Below are positions 6,135 through 6,173 of a DNA stretch of 6,173 nucleotides, one piece after another. The stretch is from an uncultured bacterium. GTDB lineage: Bacteria > Cyanobacteriota > Vampirovibrionia > Gastranaerophilales > Gastranaerophilaceae. Below the pieces are notes generated by a model, which did no database searches, had not been told where the DNA came from, and saw only the letters and a list, made by a program, of their open reading frames with translations. Within the stretch, counting starts at the first letter, position 1. The number at the start of each line of letters is the position of its first letter. The DNA lies in NCBI GenBank assembly GCA_902464375.1, contig CABQIM010000096.1:1-6173 (forward strand), given 5' to 3'. A program made the translations under genes and the position numbers.

Positions 6135-6173
6135 CAAAATCATCTGACTTTATACATTCTGCCACATGTGATT

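Noticed and set aside
5410..6165. TCTGCCAC at 5410-5417 and again at 6158-6165 as possible element ends
   Set aside because: Eight bases, no inverted orientation, no flanking duplication and no recombinase; chance is the simplest explanation.

Overview
The window looks like accessory DNA from a low-to-moderate G+C Gram-positive bacterium (Bacillota, most likely a gut-type clostridial lineage). The reasons are strong AGGAGG-type ribosome binding sites, AT-leaning codon use, a UUG start, and a complete BceAB/BceRS-type peptide-antibiotic resistance module, an architecture essentially confined to this phylum. No transposase, integrase, tRNA, rRNA or CRISPR array is visible.

Layout. Positions 1-66 hold the last 21 codons of an unidentified upstream reading frame. 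Positions 67-195 form the leader of the main operon and contain a perfect 7-bp inverted repeat (109-125) that resembles a BceR-type operator, next to a weak candidate promoter. A tightly packed plus-strand operon follows: ABC ATPase (196-978), large FtsX-type permease (968-3118), OmpR-family response regulator (3147-3830), intramembrane-sensing histidine kinase (3827-4873) and an unrecognised four-helix membrane protein (4878-5375). Neighbouring genes overlap by 11 or 4 nt or are separated by 4 or 28 nt, so they are probably cotranscribed.

How the genes work together, inferred from the family: BceAB recognises a peptide antibiotic bound to a lipid II-cycle intermediate and removes the drug. 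The transporter's activity is sensed by the kinase BceS, which has almost no extracellular part of its own. BceS phosphorylates BceR, which activates the promoter in front of bceA. Here the whole circuit sits in one transcription unit, so it would be autoregulated. The fifth gene is the least understood part; it may be an accessory membrane protein for the transporter or for resistance.

Positions 5376-5536 are a degenerate-looking intergenic stretch with two short inverted repeats. Positions 5537-6076 encode only the C-terminal part of an MmeI-like (type IIG) restriction-modification protein, with the catalytic regions missing. This gene remnant ends in a strong intrinsic terminator (6091-6134). 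A resistance cassette beside a broken restriction-modification gene suggests an island or mobile-element cargo region, but the window itself shows no mobility genes.
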